Below are positions 34,016-44,049 of a stretch of DNA of 56,636 nucleotides, piece after piece. The stretch spans positions 1-56,636 of the IMG/VR virus record IMGVR_UViG_3300046167_000031; one strand, written 5' to 3'. The notes below the pieces were generated by a model. It made no database searches. It was not told the origin of the DNA and saw nothing but the letters and a program-made list of their open reading frames with translations. The position numbers and the translations under genes are program-made. The stretch is from a virus. Each line of letters opens with the position of its first letter. Within the stretch, counting starts at the first letter, position 1.

Positions 34016-34348
34016 TTATGAACTAATAGTATCAACTACAGAAACCCAAACATCTGCGCTTGATGCAGTATCACTCTTTACGTTGAGTATATCGCCAGAC
34101 TGTAGTACAACTTTTGCACCGCCGTCCAAGACTTGCAGGGCTGAACCTACTGGAATTGGGGCATCCTTAATGATATAGTAATCATCAGTGCCACCTGCAC
34201 CAGTGATGTATACATCCATTAAGATTTGGGTAGTTGTAACATTAGCGATATTGATACCAATAAGAGCATCATCGGAGTTAGCGGTACGTAAAGCGACTTC
34301 ACTTGTACCAACATTCCGTGCAATGTTTCTTTCAAAATCCTGTGCCAT
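34016..34348 (-). CDS. Small structural protein
   Basis: A 110-residue beta-rich protein (MAQDFERNIARNVGTSEVAL) with a fold pattern like the protein at 53099. It is the first gene after the perfect promoter at 34375, so it is likely abundant in the virion. AGGAGATGAA precedes the ATG. Confidence 0.6.
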   Translation of the reverse strand: MAQDFERNIARNVGTSEVALRTANSDDALIGINIANVTTTQILMDVYITGAGGTDDYYIIKDAPIPVGSALQVLDGGAKVVLQSGDILNVKSDTASSADVWVSVVDTISS

Positions 34349-34374
34349 TTCATCTCCTAATTAAGATAAGTATA

Positions 34375-34403
34375 ATTATACCATACTTTTATTCATTTGT
34401 CAA
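34375..34403 (-). promoter_or_regulatory. Perfect sigma-70 promoter for the fibre cluster
   Basis: On the minus strand TTGACA (34403-34398), a 17-base spacer and TATAAT (34380-34375). The -10 lies in the 12-base palindrome GTATAATTATAC (34370-34381), a possible operator. It would transcribe the genes from 34348 leftwards. Confidence 0.8.
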
Positions 34404-34406
34404 GTA

Positions 34407-36362
34407 CTAAAGCGCAATCGCCATAGCCACTGCGAAGCCAGCCGTTGCACCTGCAGATGGTAAGTTAGTTAGCTGTGACCCATCTACTGCTGGTAGTCTA
34501 GCAGAACCATCTAAGACAATCGCATTGCCAGCAGATGTTCCAGTGTTCAAAACCGCTGCTGTCCCTAGCCCTAGTGATGTACGTGCTGTACCTGCAGTCT
34601 CTAATACAAAGTTAGAACCGTCACCTACAATAAAGCCGCCATCTGTTACTGCTAGTCCAGCTACGTCTTGAAGCTGTGCATCTAGTCTTGCATTAGCGAT
34701 TGTACCTGTAAGCTGTGTGGCTACGATAGACTTGTTAGTTAGTGTCTGTGTAGCTGTAGTACCTACAATTTCTTGACTACTACCTGCGGGTAGTGTAAGT
34801 GTGTTAGTTACGGATGCAGAGTGTGGCTGTGGCTGTATGGTCTGTGCATGTGCATTGCTGCTTTCACAATAAAACTTAACCTGAGAAACTGAACCTGTAC
34901 CTGTACGAATATCTACAAGACCATCAGATATAGTAACACCGCCGCTAGAGCCGTTACCGTCAAGATTAACTTTACCAGAACCATTAGGTAGTAAGTTAAT
35001 GTTAGCATTTGATGTAGATACAATGTCATTACCGTTGACATCTAAGTCGCCACCTAGCTGTGGGCTTGTGTCATCTACAACTGCGTTAATGCCGCTACCT
35101 GCAGAAGTAATAGCCGACACAGTAGCTTTACGCAAAGCTGTAGCTGAATTATCATACACCAATATAAAATCATTAGCGGCATCAATGGTAGCTTCAGTGG
35201 TCTGCCCAGTAATAACTGTAGAATCTACAGCAATATCTCCGGCATTAGCAGTAATACCTGCACCACCAATGACATTAAGTGTAACATCACCTGATGTACC
35301 ACCACCTGTCATACCTGTACCAGCAACTACAGAAGTAATGTCACCTACTGGTATAGCAGCTACTTCAGCATCTACATAAGCTTTAATTGATTGTTGGGTA
35401 GCAAGATGAGTGGCACTGTCAGATGCCATATTATCTTCATCTTTAATAGAAGTTCCACTTATTGTACCGTTTAGGACAGCACTTGTCAAGGTTTTATTTG
35501 TTAATGTTTTTGTACTTTGTGCTAGATAGGTGTCAAATGTATCTACGGATGTCTGGCGCATTGTGCCATTATCATTAGTCAGGATACCGTCACCACCAGC
35601 CACGGCTGTTGTACCTACAGTAGAGCCACCATCTGTCAGGTTAAGTTCTGCTGTCGTAGCTGTAACACCGTCAAGGATGTTTAACTCAGCAGTAGTAGAG
35701 GTTACACCATCTAAGATGTTTAGTTCTGCGGCTGTTGATGTAACGCCATCTAGTATGTTAAGTTCTGCAGTGGTAGATGTTACACCATCCATGATGTTCA
35801 ACTCTGCTGCAGTAGCTGAGATAGCTGTACCGTTAAAGTTGATAGCGTCTACATATGCCACGCCATCTATGTACAGGTCTTTCCATTCTGCAGAGGAACT
35901 ACCAATGTCACGAGTGTTATCCGCATCAGGTATTAGGTCAGCACCAAGAGTACCAGATACAATTACGTTACCTGATAGGGTCATAGTGCCAGCAATGTTA
36001 GCTGCACCAGCTATGTTTAAGTCTTTAAACTTCTTAGAACTAGAGCCTAAGTCAATGTCGTTGTTTGTAGTAGGCTCAAGTACACCATCCTTAACTACAA
36101 ACTGTTCTGTAGATGTACCACCTACATCAATATTAAATTCTACTTGGTTATTAGTATCATCAACGACAACTTTGTTCTTAGGTATAGCAACTCCGGGGTC
36201 TCCAATCAATCCTATGACTGGACCTTCAGCGGCTGTACCATCGTGCTTGTGACCTGTTGTGTTATTGAAACTACTTAGTAGTTGGTTAAACTCGTCATTA
36301 CTGTCTGCTGCGGTGATAATATCGCCATCAGCAAAACTTGACTGTCTAGTATAACCTGCCAT
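34407..36362 (-). CDS. Long tail fibre protein with 13-residue repeats
   Basis: A 651-residue fibre. The N-terminus (SFADGDIITAADSNDEFNQL) fits the virion-attachment module of marine phage fibres. Residues about 178-241 hold five tandem copies of TTAELNILDGVTS. The rest is Gly/Ser/Thr/Asp-rich, with TKTLTNKTLTSAVLNG and a C-terminal strand region likely to form a trimeric shaft. It binds or reaches towards the host. Confidence 0.75.
   Translation of the reverse strand: MAGYTRQSSFADGDIITAADSNDEFNQLLSSFNNTTGHKHDGTAAEGPVIGLIGDPGVAIPKNKVVVDDTNNQVEFNIDVGGTSTEQFVVKDGVLEPTTNNDIDLGSSSKKFKDLNIAGAANIAGTMTLSGNVIVSGTLGADLIPDADNTRDIGSSSAEWKDLYIDGVAYVDAINFNGTAISATAAELNIMDGVTSTTAELNILDGVTSTAAELNILDGVTSTTAELNILDGVTATTAELNLTDGGSTVGTTAVAGGDGILTNDNGTMRQTSVDTFDTYLAQSTKTLTNKTLTSAVLNGTISGTSIKDEDNMASDSATHLATQQSIKAYVDAEVAAIPVGDITSVVAGTGMTGGGTSGDVTLNVIGGAGITANAGDIAVDSTVITGQTTEATIDAANDFILVYDNSATALRKATVSAITSAGSGINAVVDDTSPQLGGDLDVNGNDIVSTSNANINLLPNGSGKVNLDGNGSSGGVTISDGLVDIRTGTGSVSQVKFYCESSNAHAQTIQPQPHSASVTNTLTLPAGSSQEIVGTTATQTLTNKSIVATQLTGTIANARLDAQLQDVAGLAVTDGGFIVGDGSNFVLETAGTARTSLGLGTAAVLNTGTSAGNAIVLDGSARLPAVDGSQLTNLPSAGATAGFAVAMAIAL
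35641..35830 (-). repeat. Tandem 39-base repeat within the fibre gene
   Basis: Five head-to-tail units of about 39 bases encode TAAELNILDGVTS-type 13-residue repeats. The copies differ by synonymous and conservative changes, so the repeat is old enough to diverge. Unit number may vary between strains and alter fibre length. Confidence 0.75.
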
Positions 36363-36378
36363 TTATTATCTCCTTGCG

Positions 36379-37874
36379 TCAGCTTGGAAACTCTAGCTGA
36401 AATCCTTTTAATGAGTAGGGGGCTGAAGTACCTCTATCGTTTACTCGTAGGGCTACAGCAAAGCCACTACCTTCAATTGGCTGTCTTACTAATGGGTTTG
36501 ACTGTCCACCATAAGTAGCTGTACCGTATAATGATGAGCCGTAGATAGCTACTGATGTAGATGTATCAAACGGATAAGCTGCTGGTCTTGCCACATTAGG
36601 TGCTTCGTAATCATACCTAACAAATAAATCTGCATTAACGGCTGCTTCAGGTGCGTAGTTAATAATCACTCGTTGAAATGATTTACGTATACCCGCATCA
36701 CCCATAGTCAAATCAGGTGAGCGATATTTACCTGTTACGTTATTGCCATCAAAGTCATTGCCTTGTTCTTGCCGATAAACGAAACCATCAAACTCACCAT
36801 GTACAACAATGCTTTCACCGCTAACGGTAATAAAGTCCTGTACTACTAGGACGTATCCCTAAGATATCAGCAAACTCAAAACTGTTGTCTTTTCTTACAC
36901 ATATAATTCCTGCAGTCTTTGAACGTACAGTATTTGAGTTAGAAAAGAAAAGACGGTATTGTGTTTTATCAGGAATAACTACAGAACTAAATTCATCTAC
37001 GTCTGATACGCCAGCAAAGCGTTCCTGTATCTGTCGGCTAACTGTACCAAGTTCAACGTCACCAATGTTTGCAGTACCAGCAACAGTACGTAATCCATCA
37101 GGCCCAAGAAAGATTATGTCTCCACCAAATTCTTGAATAGGTTCTACCGTTAAGACAGCCAATTTCTCGTGTTACTGGTTGCAGTTGAAAATCAGCAATA
37201 GTATTTCCAACTAACTTAAATATGCGTTCTTCACAAAATATAAATAGTGAATCACGGAAAGGAAACAAACCAGTAATGTTACTGTCTACACTGATACTGC
37301 CAGCACCATTAGCTGTATTAAAATCTGTATCTGTGTAAGGTGAGGTAAATACTAATTCTTGTGGTGTGCTAGACATACCAGCAAAGAAGAGAGCATTTTT
37401 ATAACCAGTAACAAACTTAGGATTAGAAGGTGCGCCTGTAGCGTTAATGTCAGTTACTGTAGTGTTATCATACTTAGATGCATGATTAGCACCATCTGCC
37501 CAAACAATAAAGTCTGTACCACCTAATGTGTACCTAAAGAAAGTATATACACCCGCGTTACTTCTGCCTGTGTCAATCTGCGTCCAGCTACCTGTAGTGC
37601 CGCCCTTATGTACCTTGCCACCACGTGCAGCAATGATATTGCCTTTAAAGTAAGCTGACATAAGTACAGCTTCTGATGCACTAGCATCTTGTGGTACAAT
37701 ATTAGGGTTCCATTTAGCGTAGCCTGAAATGCGTCTATAACCACCTTGAATATCCGGCTCAAAGTTAGTTAGTTCAAGTGCCATTCCCGGCTGCATAGCA
37801 AAAGTAGATTGGTCAAGAACCAGCCCACCCTGACACGCGAATACAAACGGATTAAGGCCAGTTTCATCTGCCAT
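36379..37874 (-). CDS. Tail tubular protein B / P22 gp10-like stabilisation protein, interrupted by two +1 frameshifts
   Basis: Three frames join into one protein of about 497 residues. The first runs to REIGCLNGRT; the second resumes at IQEFGGDIIFLGPDGLR and reads to FEFADIL; the third resumes at VVQDFITVSGES and ends LKGFQLEFPS. The breaks lie near 37140 and 36857. Each is mended by removing one base. The product matches tail proteins that close the head or form the tail tube. Either indels in the sequence or real decay explains the breaks. Confidence 0.75.
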
Positions 37875-37885
37875 GTTTTATCACC

Positions 37886-38599
37886 TTAAAATCCTGCGTT
37901 AATGCCATACCCTTGAGAATAAGGTATATAGGTAGACCGCACATAGTCTGCTCTATTTAGAAGCAGCGTCTGCATTTGTTTAATCCCGTCTTCAAAACGG
38001 GCAAAGTTAATACCATACTGTTGTGCTTCACCCCTATACTGATAAGCATACGCAGTAGCACCGTCAACTATAACCTGTCTAAACTGTTCTGGAATAAGTG
38101 GAACATCCGTAGCTGCTGCTAGTGCAGTAGGTTTAATAAAGTATTCGTACTTTAGTTCATATGCTTTATCTGGATACGGAAACAATCCATAATTATTATC
38201 AGGTGTTCTAAATATAAACTTAGGAACACTACCTACATTAGAGGTAGTTTCTTGATTAATATATTTTTGTGTATATTCTTTGTAGTCAATAATGCGTAGA
38301 GTATTGCCAGCAGCACCTAGTGTGCTATCACGACTAATACGAAAAGTATCATAATCAATTGATTGAGTATTTGTAGGAGCAGTATATCTAGTTTGTCCTG
38401 CAACTAAAGTTTCTGTTTGTGTTACATGCGTAAAAGGCCAACCAAATTCTCTTTGATTGACATAGTTAATGGCATCGTTTACTGCGTTCTTGCATTGAAT
38501 TTGAAATCCTCTAGCTGCTGTAAAGTTAGCAGCAGTTAAGACAACTTCATTCATACGAGCAATTACTTCGTTAGTGATGTCTAAATAATCATATGCCAT
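37886..38599 (-). CDS. Tail tubular protein A-like adaptor
   Basis: A 237-residue protein (MAYDYLDITNEVIARMNEVV) of the head-to-tail adaptor type (T7 gp11 / P22 gp4-like role). It has an N-terminal helical part, a middle beta part, and a helical RQVIVDGATAYAYQYRGE region. It lies between capsid and gp10-like genes, as expected for a connector protein. Confidence 0.7.
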   Translation of the reverse strand: MAYDYLDITNEVIARMNEVVLTAANFTAARGFQIQCKNAVNDAINYVNQREFGWPFTHVTQTETLVAGQTRYTAPTNTQSIDYDTFRISRDSTLGAAGNTLRIIDYKEYTQKYINQETTSNVGSVPKFIFRTPDNNYGLFPYPDKAYELKYEYFIKPTALAAATDVPLIPEQFRQVIVDGATAYAYQYRGEAQQYGINFARFEDGIKQMQTLLLNRADYVRSTYIPYSQGYGINAGF

Positions 38600-38628
38600 T
38601 ACAAATCCTTAAATGAACAGAGATATAA

Positions 38629-38655
38629 AGGGGCAAGTTGCCCTGCCCCCTTACG
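38629..38655 (-). terminator. Terminator after the capsid genes
   Basis: On the minus strand a G/C-rich hairpin (GGGGCAGGGCAACTTGCCCC) is followed by TTTATAT. It stands just after the stop of the gene at 38663, so it would end or reduce highly expressed capsid transcripts. Confidence 0.65.
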
Positions 38656-38662
38656 TTAGTCT

Positions 38663-39142
38663 TTAAGCAACGTCACGTGCTACTTCTTGAGCAGTCAAGT
38701 CACCTTCGTCATTGCAATCCATGATTACAGCCCAGATACGCATCTTACCAGTAGTAACTGCGCCACCTGAAAGTGTAACAAGTTTCAAGTCAATGTTGTC
38801 ATCAGCAACAGCCATCCGTGGAGAATAAGCTGCTGGGTTTTGTGCTACAACACCTGCTGCAGAAGTTCCGTCAAAACCATCGACAAAATCTTCAGCGGCA
38901 ATCATGCCTAAGTCTACTGTAAGAGTAGAACCGTCAGAGGCAGTATCGACTTCAATACCTGCATTCATAACCATCATGCCTTTTTTAACAGCAATTACTG
39001 GAATGACATCGCCAGCGGCAAGTGCGCTACCTTTGTCAGACAATGCTGTTGCAAGGTTAAGAACAGTTTGAACCATGTAAGGGTTGCGACCACGCTGTGA
39101 ATTACCACGTGCGGCTTGGAGAGTGTTATCACCTAGTGCCAT
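38663..39142 (-). CDS. Putative capsid decoration / head protein
   Basis: A 159-residue protein (MALGDNTLQAARGNSQRG) directly after the capsid gene. Predicted beta-rich with conserved-looking AGDVIPVIAVKKGMMV. The position between capsid and a strong terminator suggests an abundant head decoration protein. Confidence 0.6.
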   Translation of the reverse strand: MALGDNTLQAARGNSQRGRNPYMVQTVLNLATALSDKGSALAAGDVIPVIAVKKGMMVMNAGIEVDTASDGSTLTVDLGMIAAEDFVDGFDGTSAAGVVAQNPAAYSPRMAVADDNIDLKLVTLSGGAVTTGKMRIWAVIMDCNDEGDLTAQEVARDVA

Positions 39143-39155
39143 TTTTCAATCCCCC

Positions 39156-40208
39156 TTATACTAAGCAGTACTTGGCATTGATAAGAGCCTCTGGACGGAG
39201 AATCTTTCTGCCATACAAATGCATACCACGGACGATATCTGCAAAGCTGTCCGGGTCGCGGTAGGTCTCAGTCTTGTTGATTTGGTCAGCAGTAGCAACC
39301 GCTGAAGAATGACCACCAACAATGATACCAAAGTTATTGGCTTGAGTAGTAGACGCTGAAGGTCCAGTACCGCCCTGTGGTAGATTGTTAGAAACATGAA
39401 CTTTAAAGCCATGCAGGTTATTCAAAATCAAACCATTCTGAAGTCCAGAACCACCAAAGTCAGAATCAAACAAACGTGAATCTTCGTCTTTTAGTAGTTC
39501 AACGAACACTGGGTCAACAACCAACCAACGTCCTTGTGTCTCCACGTTTTGCAGGTCAAGTTGACGAGCCATACGTGCAACCACAGTAAGTGGGTTAGCA
39601 GTAGCAGCGGCTGTTGGAACAGCTTCTGAAGCGCGAGGCTTTAGAATGATTGTGTTACCAGCACCACCACCGTTGAAGTCAGATGCATCCAGCTTCATTG
39701 AAGCAAGAAGTTCGTCATTGCCAGCAGTAGCAACAGCTTTAGTACCATTAACAGTAGCGTTTACTGTATCTGCACGACCACTGATTGCAGACTGCTTATA
39801 GCCTGACAGGTAGCCAAGAACATCTTGGTCAAACTGGTCAGCTAGGCGGTATGCTGCACGGTTGCTTGAAAGAGACTCAAAGTTAACGTGCGAATGTGCT
39901 TCCTCAATGTCGTCAACTTTAAAAGCAAAGTAGTTAGCTTTGTCAACGGTGAGGGTGAAATCCTCATCATCAAGGTCTTGAGGGGTAATAGTTGTACCAC
40001 GCTCGTATGCTTTGACAGTAATCTCAGGTTCTTTAATGATTTTAACTGAATCACCAAAGTTTGCGATTTCTCCAAAGTAGTCATTATTCGTAATTGCGTC
40101 ACAAACAGCGGCCTTGCGGAATGCAAGCTGCACCTGTTTGGAGTAAATTACAGGGCTAAAATTGCCATTCGGCAAGTTGTTATAACCCGGCGCTCTTGGA
40201 AAAGCCAT
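39156..40208 (-). CDS. Major capsid protein
   Basis: A 350-residue coat protein. Recognisable features are VQLAFRKAAVCDAITNNDYF, GEIANFGDSVKIIKEPEI, a typical N-terminal arm and E-loop, and HLYGRKILRPEALINAKYCLV at the C-terminus. It assembles the icosahedral shell. It has its own promoter 208 bases upstream and follows the scaffold gene. Confidence 0.85.
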   Translation of the reverse strand: MAFPRAPGYNNLPNGNFSPVIYSKQVQLAFRKAAVCDAITNNDYFGEIANFGDSVKIIKEPEITVKAYERGTTITPQDLDDEDFTLTVDKANYFAFKVDDIEEAHSHVNFESLSSNRAAYRLADQFDQDVLGYLSGYKQSAISGRADTVNATVNGTKAVATAGNDELLASMKLDASDFNGGGAGNTIILKPRASEAVPTAAATANPLTVVARMARQLDLQNVETQGRWLVVDPVFVELLKDEDSRLFDSDFGGSGLQNGLILNNLHGFKVHVSNNLPQGGTGPSASTTQANNFGIIVGGHSSAVATADQINKTETYRDPDSFADIVRGMHLYGRKILRPEALINAKYCLV

Positions 40209-40415
40209 AATCCATCTCCTATTGTTTTGGATTGTTACAGATGCAAACAGTACAATTCTTGGCAGAGGCTGTCTAACGTAGGGTGTACCTTATATAAAAG
40301 TTGCAACTAATATACTTAGTAGGCCATGTTAATCAGGTAATCTTAAAGATTTTTGTAGTTTGCGGATTGGTATAGTAAGCAAGTAGCTAACCTGCTTACC
40401 TTACACATGACTATA

Positions 40416-40443
40416 GTTATACTTAAAAATAACTGTTTGTCAA
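40416..40443 (-). promoter_or_regulatory. Promoter for the capsid gene
   Basis: On the minus strand TTGACA (40443-40438), a 16-base spacer and TATAAC (40421-40416), followed by TATAG. It gives a leader of about 200 bases before the capsid start; no gene lies in that leader (40209-40408), and I see nothing further in it beyond short repeats. Confidence 0.7.
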
Positions 40444-40450
40444 CTCTTTT

Positions 40451-41314
40451 TTATCTAGCAGAACCAGATAAATCATAGATGAACTTACCGCTACGAATAG
40501 CTTCCATAATTTCATCTGCATGTTTTTCATATTCGTGGGCAGACATCTTTTCTACCTGAGACTCACGTAAGTATGTAGAGGATTCATCTTCCTGTGGTTT
40601 ATTACGTGTGTTTTTAGCTGTGACAGACTTAGCTGCATCTTTACTAGACTTAGACTTTTTAGCTTCAGCAATGCCCATGTCAGCTTTGTACAAATCAATT
40701 GCACGTGCAGCAGACCTAGCGTCATTGTCATTGTCATACAATGCATCTTGTACCCACTTAGGCTGTTCTTCTGCCCAATTGTGGAAATCGTCACTATCTC
40801 TAATCTCATCAAAGTCAGGATGCATTTGCATCAATGCTGCTTCAGCTTTCTCTTTAGTAGCAGAAGTTTGCATCTCATCAATTACCTTCATGCGTTCTTC
40901 TAGTGCAGTAGATTGCTCTGCTGCCTTCTTCATGGCAATTGTTTCTACGATAGCTGCTACATCAGGGTAGTCTGCTGCCCACTGCTCAATGTCTTCGTCA
41001 GACTTAGGCAGTTTCATTTCTTTCTTAGTAGCTTTTTCTAGCTGGCTTTTCATTGCAGCTAGTTCAGCCTTAAACTCTTCCGCTTGCTTTTGCTGGTGTC
41101 GGCGTAGGTCAGAGTAACGCTTTTTAAATGTCTTTTCTTCTGCGCTAGTAGGTTCAGCTTCTTCTGCCTCTACCTCTTCACCTGCATGTTCTTTCTTGAG
41201 TTGTTCTAGTTCTTCTTCGTCACGTTTAGTGCGTTCTTCTTGAGTGTATGGTTTATTTACAAATGCCACTTTAGGCGTAGTCTTCATGTCTTCTGCTAAT
41301 AGTGTCTCGTTCAT
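40451..41314 (-). CDS. Capsid scaffold protein
   Basis: A 287-residue, highly charged, Glu/Lys/Ala-rich, largely coiled-coil protein (KKRYSDLRRHQQKQAEEFKA), right upstream of the capsid gene: the usual form and place of a podovirus scaffold. It guides procapsid assembly and leaves the head. The ATG at 41314 has AAAGGA upstream; an in-frame ATG at 41347 is less likely. Confidence 0.8.
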   Translation of the reverse strand: MNETLLAEDMKTTPKVAFVNKPYTQEERTKRDEEELEQLKKEHAGEEVEAEEAEPTSAEEKTFKKRYSDLRRHQQKQAEEFKAELAAMKSQLEKATKKEMKLPKSDEDIEQWAADYPDVAAIVETIAMKKAAEQSTALEERMKVIDEMQTSATKEKAEAALMQMHPDFDEIRDSDDFHNWAEEQPKWVQDALYDNDNDARSAARAIDLYKADMGIAEAKKSKSSKDAAKSVTAKNTRNKPQEDESSTYLRESQVEKMSAHEYEKHADEIMEAIRSGKFIYDLSGSAR

Positions 41315-41398
41315 TGTATTTCCTTTTGTTGGGGCCACCGTAGCCACACTGTCGGGTGTGGGGAGTGAGTAGCCAACTGATTGTAAGATTTAAGCCTC

Positions 41399-43261
41399 TT
41401 ACGCAGCTTTCTTCAATGCATTTTTATATTGTCCATGCACTGTGTAAACTTCACCTTCTGTATACACATCATAGCGGTCTTCTACTGTACCAATATAAAC
41501 TGTTGGTGTTACTTGCTCTACATACTCAAGTGATGTCACTTCTACGTTATTAATGTAATCACCAAGCACTAAGTCCTCTGTACGCTTCCAAGAACCGTTG
41601 GCAAGTACCGGGTGGTCATTAGTAATCTTCAACTCGCCGTTGACTTTGTAGTAGCCTTCACGCATATGTTTATGTAATACTTCTGTAACTACTGTGTTAT
41701 CTATGATGTCACCTACTTGTACCTTAGTCACAAAGTCTATAACACCATTGCGTTTTACTTTCATGTCTTCAGTTAGACAGATAACACCCATGTCACCTGC
41801 GCCACCTGCGCCACCACTATCTGAGCCATAGCCCCCACCCGGTGAATCGTTATTACTTTCGGCACCGGGACTGCCAGCAGTTTCTTGTCCAGAAACAGAA
41901 CTACCACCCGGAGAACCTACACCAATATCACCTGACGGAGTTCCAGCATTTCCACCAGTGTAATCAGAACGTCCTTTTCCTGTACCACCCGGTGGTGTAC
42001 CGTAAGAACCTGCTTCTGCGGCTGGACCCCCACTACCCGGTGGACCTTCACCTTGTGGGTCATATCCTAATTCTTTAGCTTTTGCAGCGTATCCTTTTTT
42101 TCCTTTTTCAGATAAGTTAGCAACTTCATCTTTAGATAAAGGACCACCATAATATCCACTGCTTACTGATGCTTTCATTGCATCCATCCAACCACCCATA
42201 GTTTCAAATCCGGGGTCTACCCCCCTTGAACTACCATTAAAGTTTACTACTCTTCCTTTAGAATTTACAGGTGTTCCAGTAATAGGACTAATATCACCCT
42301 TTTTATATCCTACAATTCCAGTAATAGGTGTACCAATAGCCCTTTGAACTTGCGCACGTGCCTGTGCTTGATTTTGATTCATAGAAATACCAAGTTCATT
42401 TTGTTGTGCTTTACTCATTTTACCTGTTGCGTAAGCTTCTAAATTTGCTGTAGAATATGCGCCATGTCCCGTTGGTGCTGCTTGACCAAATGCTTCTGTA
42501 CTAGGTCCAATACCTGATGCAGAGGCAAGTGCGCCTAAAGGATTTCCCATAAGCATACTACCAACTATACCTAGATTAACAGGCCCAGTTCCATATACAC
42601 CCAATGCGTCTTGCACACCTGAAATATTATTTGAAAAATCTGTAATAGTACCCAAATTAGTTAAACCTGATAATGTAGTGCCACCATAAGGTTGGGCTTG
42701 TGCAGGTTTGCCACTAAAATAACCTGTTACACCACTTAAAGCTGATTGTACACCCGCAAGTCCTGTCGTGCCACCTGCTGGTCCTTGAACAGAACCACTA
42801 ACACCTGTACCGCCGCCACCATCGCCGCCGCCGTCATCTTGTTGTTGTTGTCCTACATTAGCAACGGGTCCAGTAGTCGCTTCTATTACTTGTGTAGTAT
42901 CTTCAGCCTCAAACCTATAACCTTCTGGAATAGGATAAATAGGTTGTCCATTTTTAAATGGTATTTGTCTTACTTGTCCTGCATCATTTACATATCGTCT
43001 TAACTCATCATACTCACCCGGTTTAGTTCCTACTGTTTGTAAAAATGTAGGTAAGTTAGTTGTCTGTGTTGCTGTTGTATATTGTGTATTTTGAAGTTGT
43101 GGTTTAGTAAAACCGGGAATAGTAGGTGCTACATAGGGGGTAAATCCTGTAGTGGAAACATTTGCTGGCGTATTAATAACGCCAGTACCCGACATAGGTG
43201 TTGTCCCACCTAGTTGAAAAGAAAGTTTTGTTTGTTCTTTTACGTTGTTACGTTTTTTCAT
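41399..43261 (-). CDS. Virion protein with C-terminal Hint (autoprocessing) domain
   Basis: A 620-residue protein. Residues 1-480 are Gly/Ser/Thr/Pro-rich with low-complexity linkers (QQQQDDGGGDGGGG). Residues 495-620 are a Hint domain: Cys495 in ICLTEDMKVK (block A), KVQVGDII, His550 in ITNDHPVL (block B) and VYTVHG near the end, where inteins have VHN. Cys495 could attack the bond before it and cleave or link the virion part. With no C-extein it is more like a hedgehog-type processing domain. It overlaps the next gene by 4 bases. Confidence 0.75.
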   Translation of the reverse strand: MKKRNNVKEQTKLSFQLGGTTPMSGTGVINTPANVSTTGFTPYVAPTIPGFTKPQLQNTQYTTATQTTNLPTFLQTVGTKPGEYDELRRYVNDAGQVRQIPFKNGQPIYPIPEGYRFEAEDTTQVIEATTGPVANVGQQQQDDGGGDGGGGTGVSGSVQGPAGGTTGLAGVQSALSGVTGYFSGKPAQAQPYGGTTLSGLTNLGTITDFSNNISGVQDALGVYGTGPVNLGIVGSMLMGNPLGALASASGIGPSTEAFGQAAPTGHGAYSTANLEAYATGKMSKAQQNELGISMNQNQAQARAQVQRAIGTPITGIVGYKKGDISPITGTPVNSKGRVVNFNGSSRGVDPGFETMGGWMDAMKASVSSGYYGGPLSKDEVANLSEKGKKGYAAKAKELGYDPQGEGPPGSGGPAAEAGSYGTPPGGTGKGRSDYTGGNAGTPSGDIGVGSPGGSSVSGQETAGSPGAESNNDSPGGGYGSDSGGAGGAGDMGVICLTEDMKVKRNGVIDFVTKVQVGDIIDNTVVTEVLHKHMREGYYKVNGELKITNDHPVLANGSWKRTEDLVLGDYINNVEVTSLEYVEQVTPTVYIGTVEDRYDVYTEGEVYTVHGQYKNALKKAA

Positions 43262-44049
43262 GTTCTTTCAATCTCTACTTTATTCATCATATTTTCTGGA
43301 ATAGTAGATATATCACCTATGTGCGCACGTTGTCCGTTGTATGTTACATAGCCAGATTGAACTCTAGGGTCTTTCATTCCTTGCGATTGCTGTGGCATAG
43401 GCATACCACCCTGCGCCATTCCTACTGCATCATCTTCCATCTCAAGGTCATCAATACCAAAAGGTAAGTTATCTGGCATAATAGCTTCTTCACTATTACC
43501 CATTTGACCCATATCTTCCATACGCTGTAAGCCCATCTTAGCTTCTTGACGCATCTCCATAAGTTTTTCTAGTCCAAAGTAACGCACTACATCTGCAGGA
43601 AAAACAAATTCACCCTCACTTAGTTGGGCAGGAATGTCATCACGAACTTCTTCTTGAGTAGAACCCGGTGGTACGTCATTACCAGATATAGGGTCAACAG
43701 TGCCACCCTCATCCATAAGACCGCCGTCATTGAACATTTCCATTTGTTTTGCGAGTGCCATACCACCATCCTTTAATAAATTATTACTACGTGTTTCAGC
43801 AGCTTTAACAGCTTCTTCTAAGCTATCATGTCTGCTAGTAGGTTTTATAACACCTTCTAACAACATCTTTTTTATTTCATCTTCTGTATACTGTTTACCC
43901 TCATGTATAGAAGGTGCATTTACGTAAGCCCCATCACCAAACTTAATAGTAACAGATTTTTCAGAAACACTTTCACCTTCAGGTGTTTTATAAACATCTT
44001 TTCCAGCAGAAGTTTTTTGTTCTGTTTTAGTTCCTACTGTTTCAGCCAT
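43258..44049 (-). CDS. Conserved virion protein
   Basis: A 263-residue protein with GSTQEEVRDDIPAQLSEGEF and PADVVRYFGLEKLMEMRQEA, a segment I recognise from marine podovirus head-proximal structural proteins. The C-terminus is Gly/Met/Gln-rich. Exact role unknown; it is between portal and scaffold genes. Confidence 0.65.
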   Translation of the reverse strand: MAETVGTKTEQKTSAGKDVYKTPEGESVSEKSVTIKFGDGAYVNAPSIHEGKQYTEDEIKKMLLEGVIKPTSRHDSLEEAVKAAETRSNNLLKDGGMALAKQMEMFNDGGLMDEGGTVDPISGNDVPPGSTQEEVRDDIPAQLSEGEFVFPADVVRYFGLEKLMEMRQEAKMGLQRMEDMGQMGNSEEAIMPDNLPFGIDDLEMEDDAVGMAQGGMPMPQQSQGMKDPRVQSGYVTYNGQRAHIGDISTIPENMMNKVEIERT

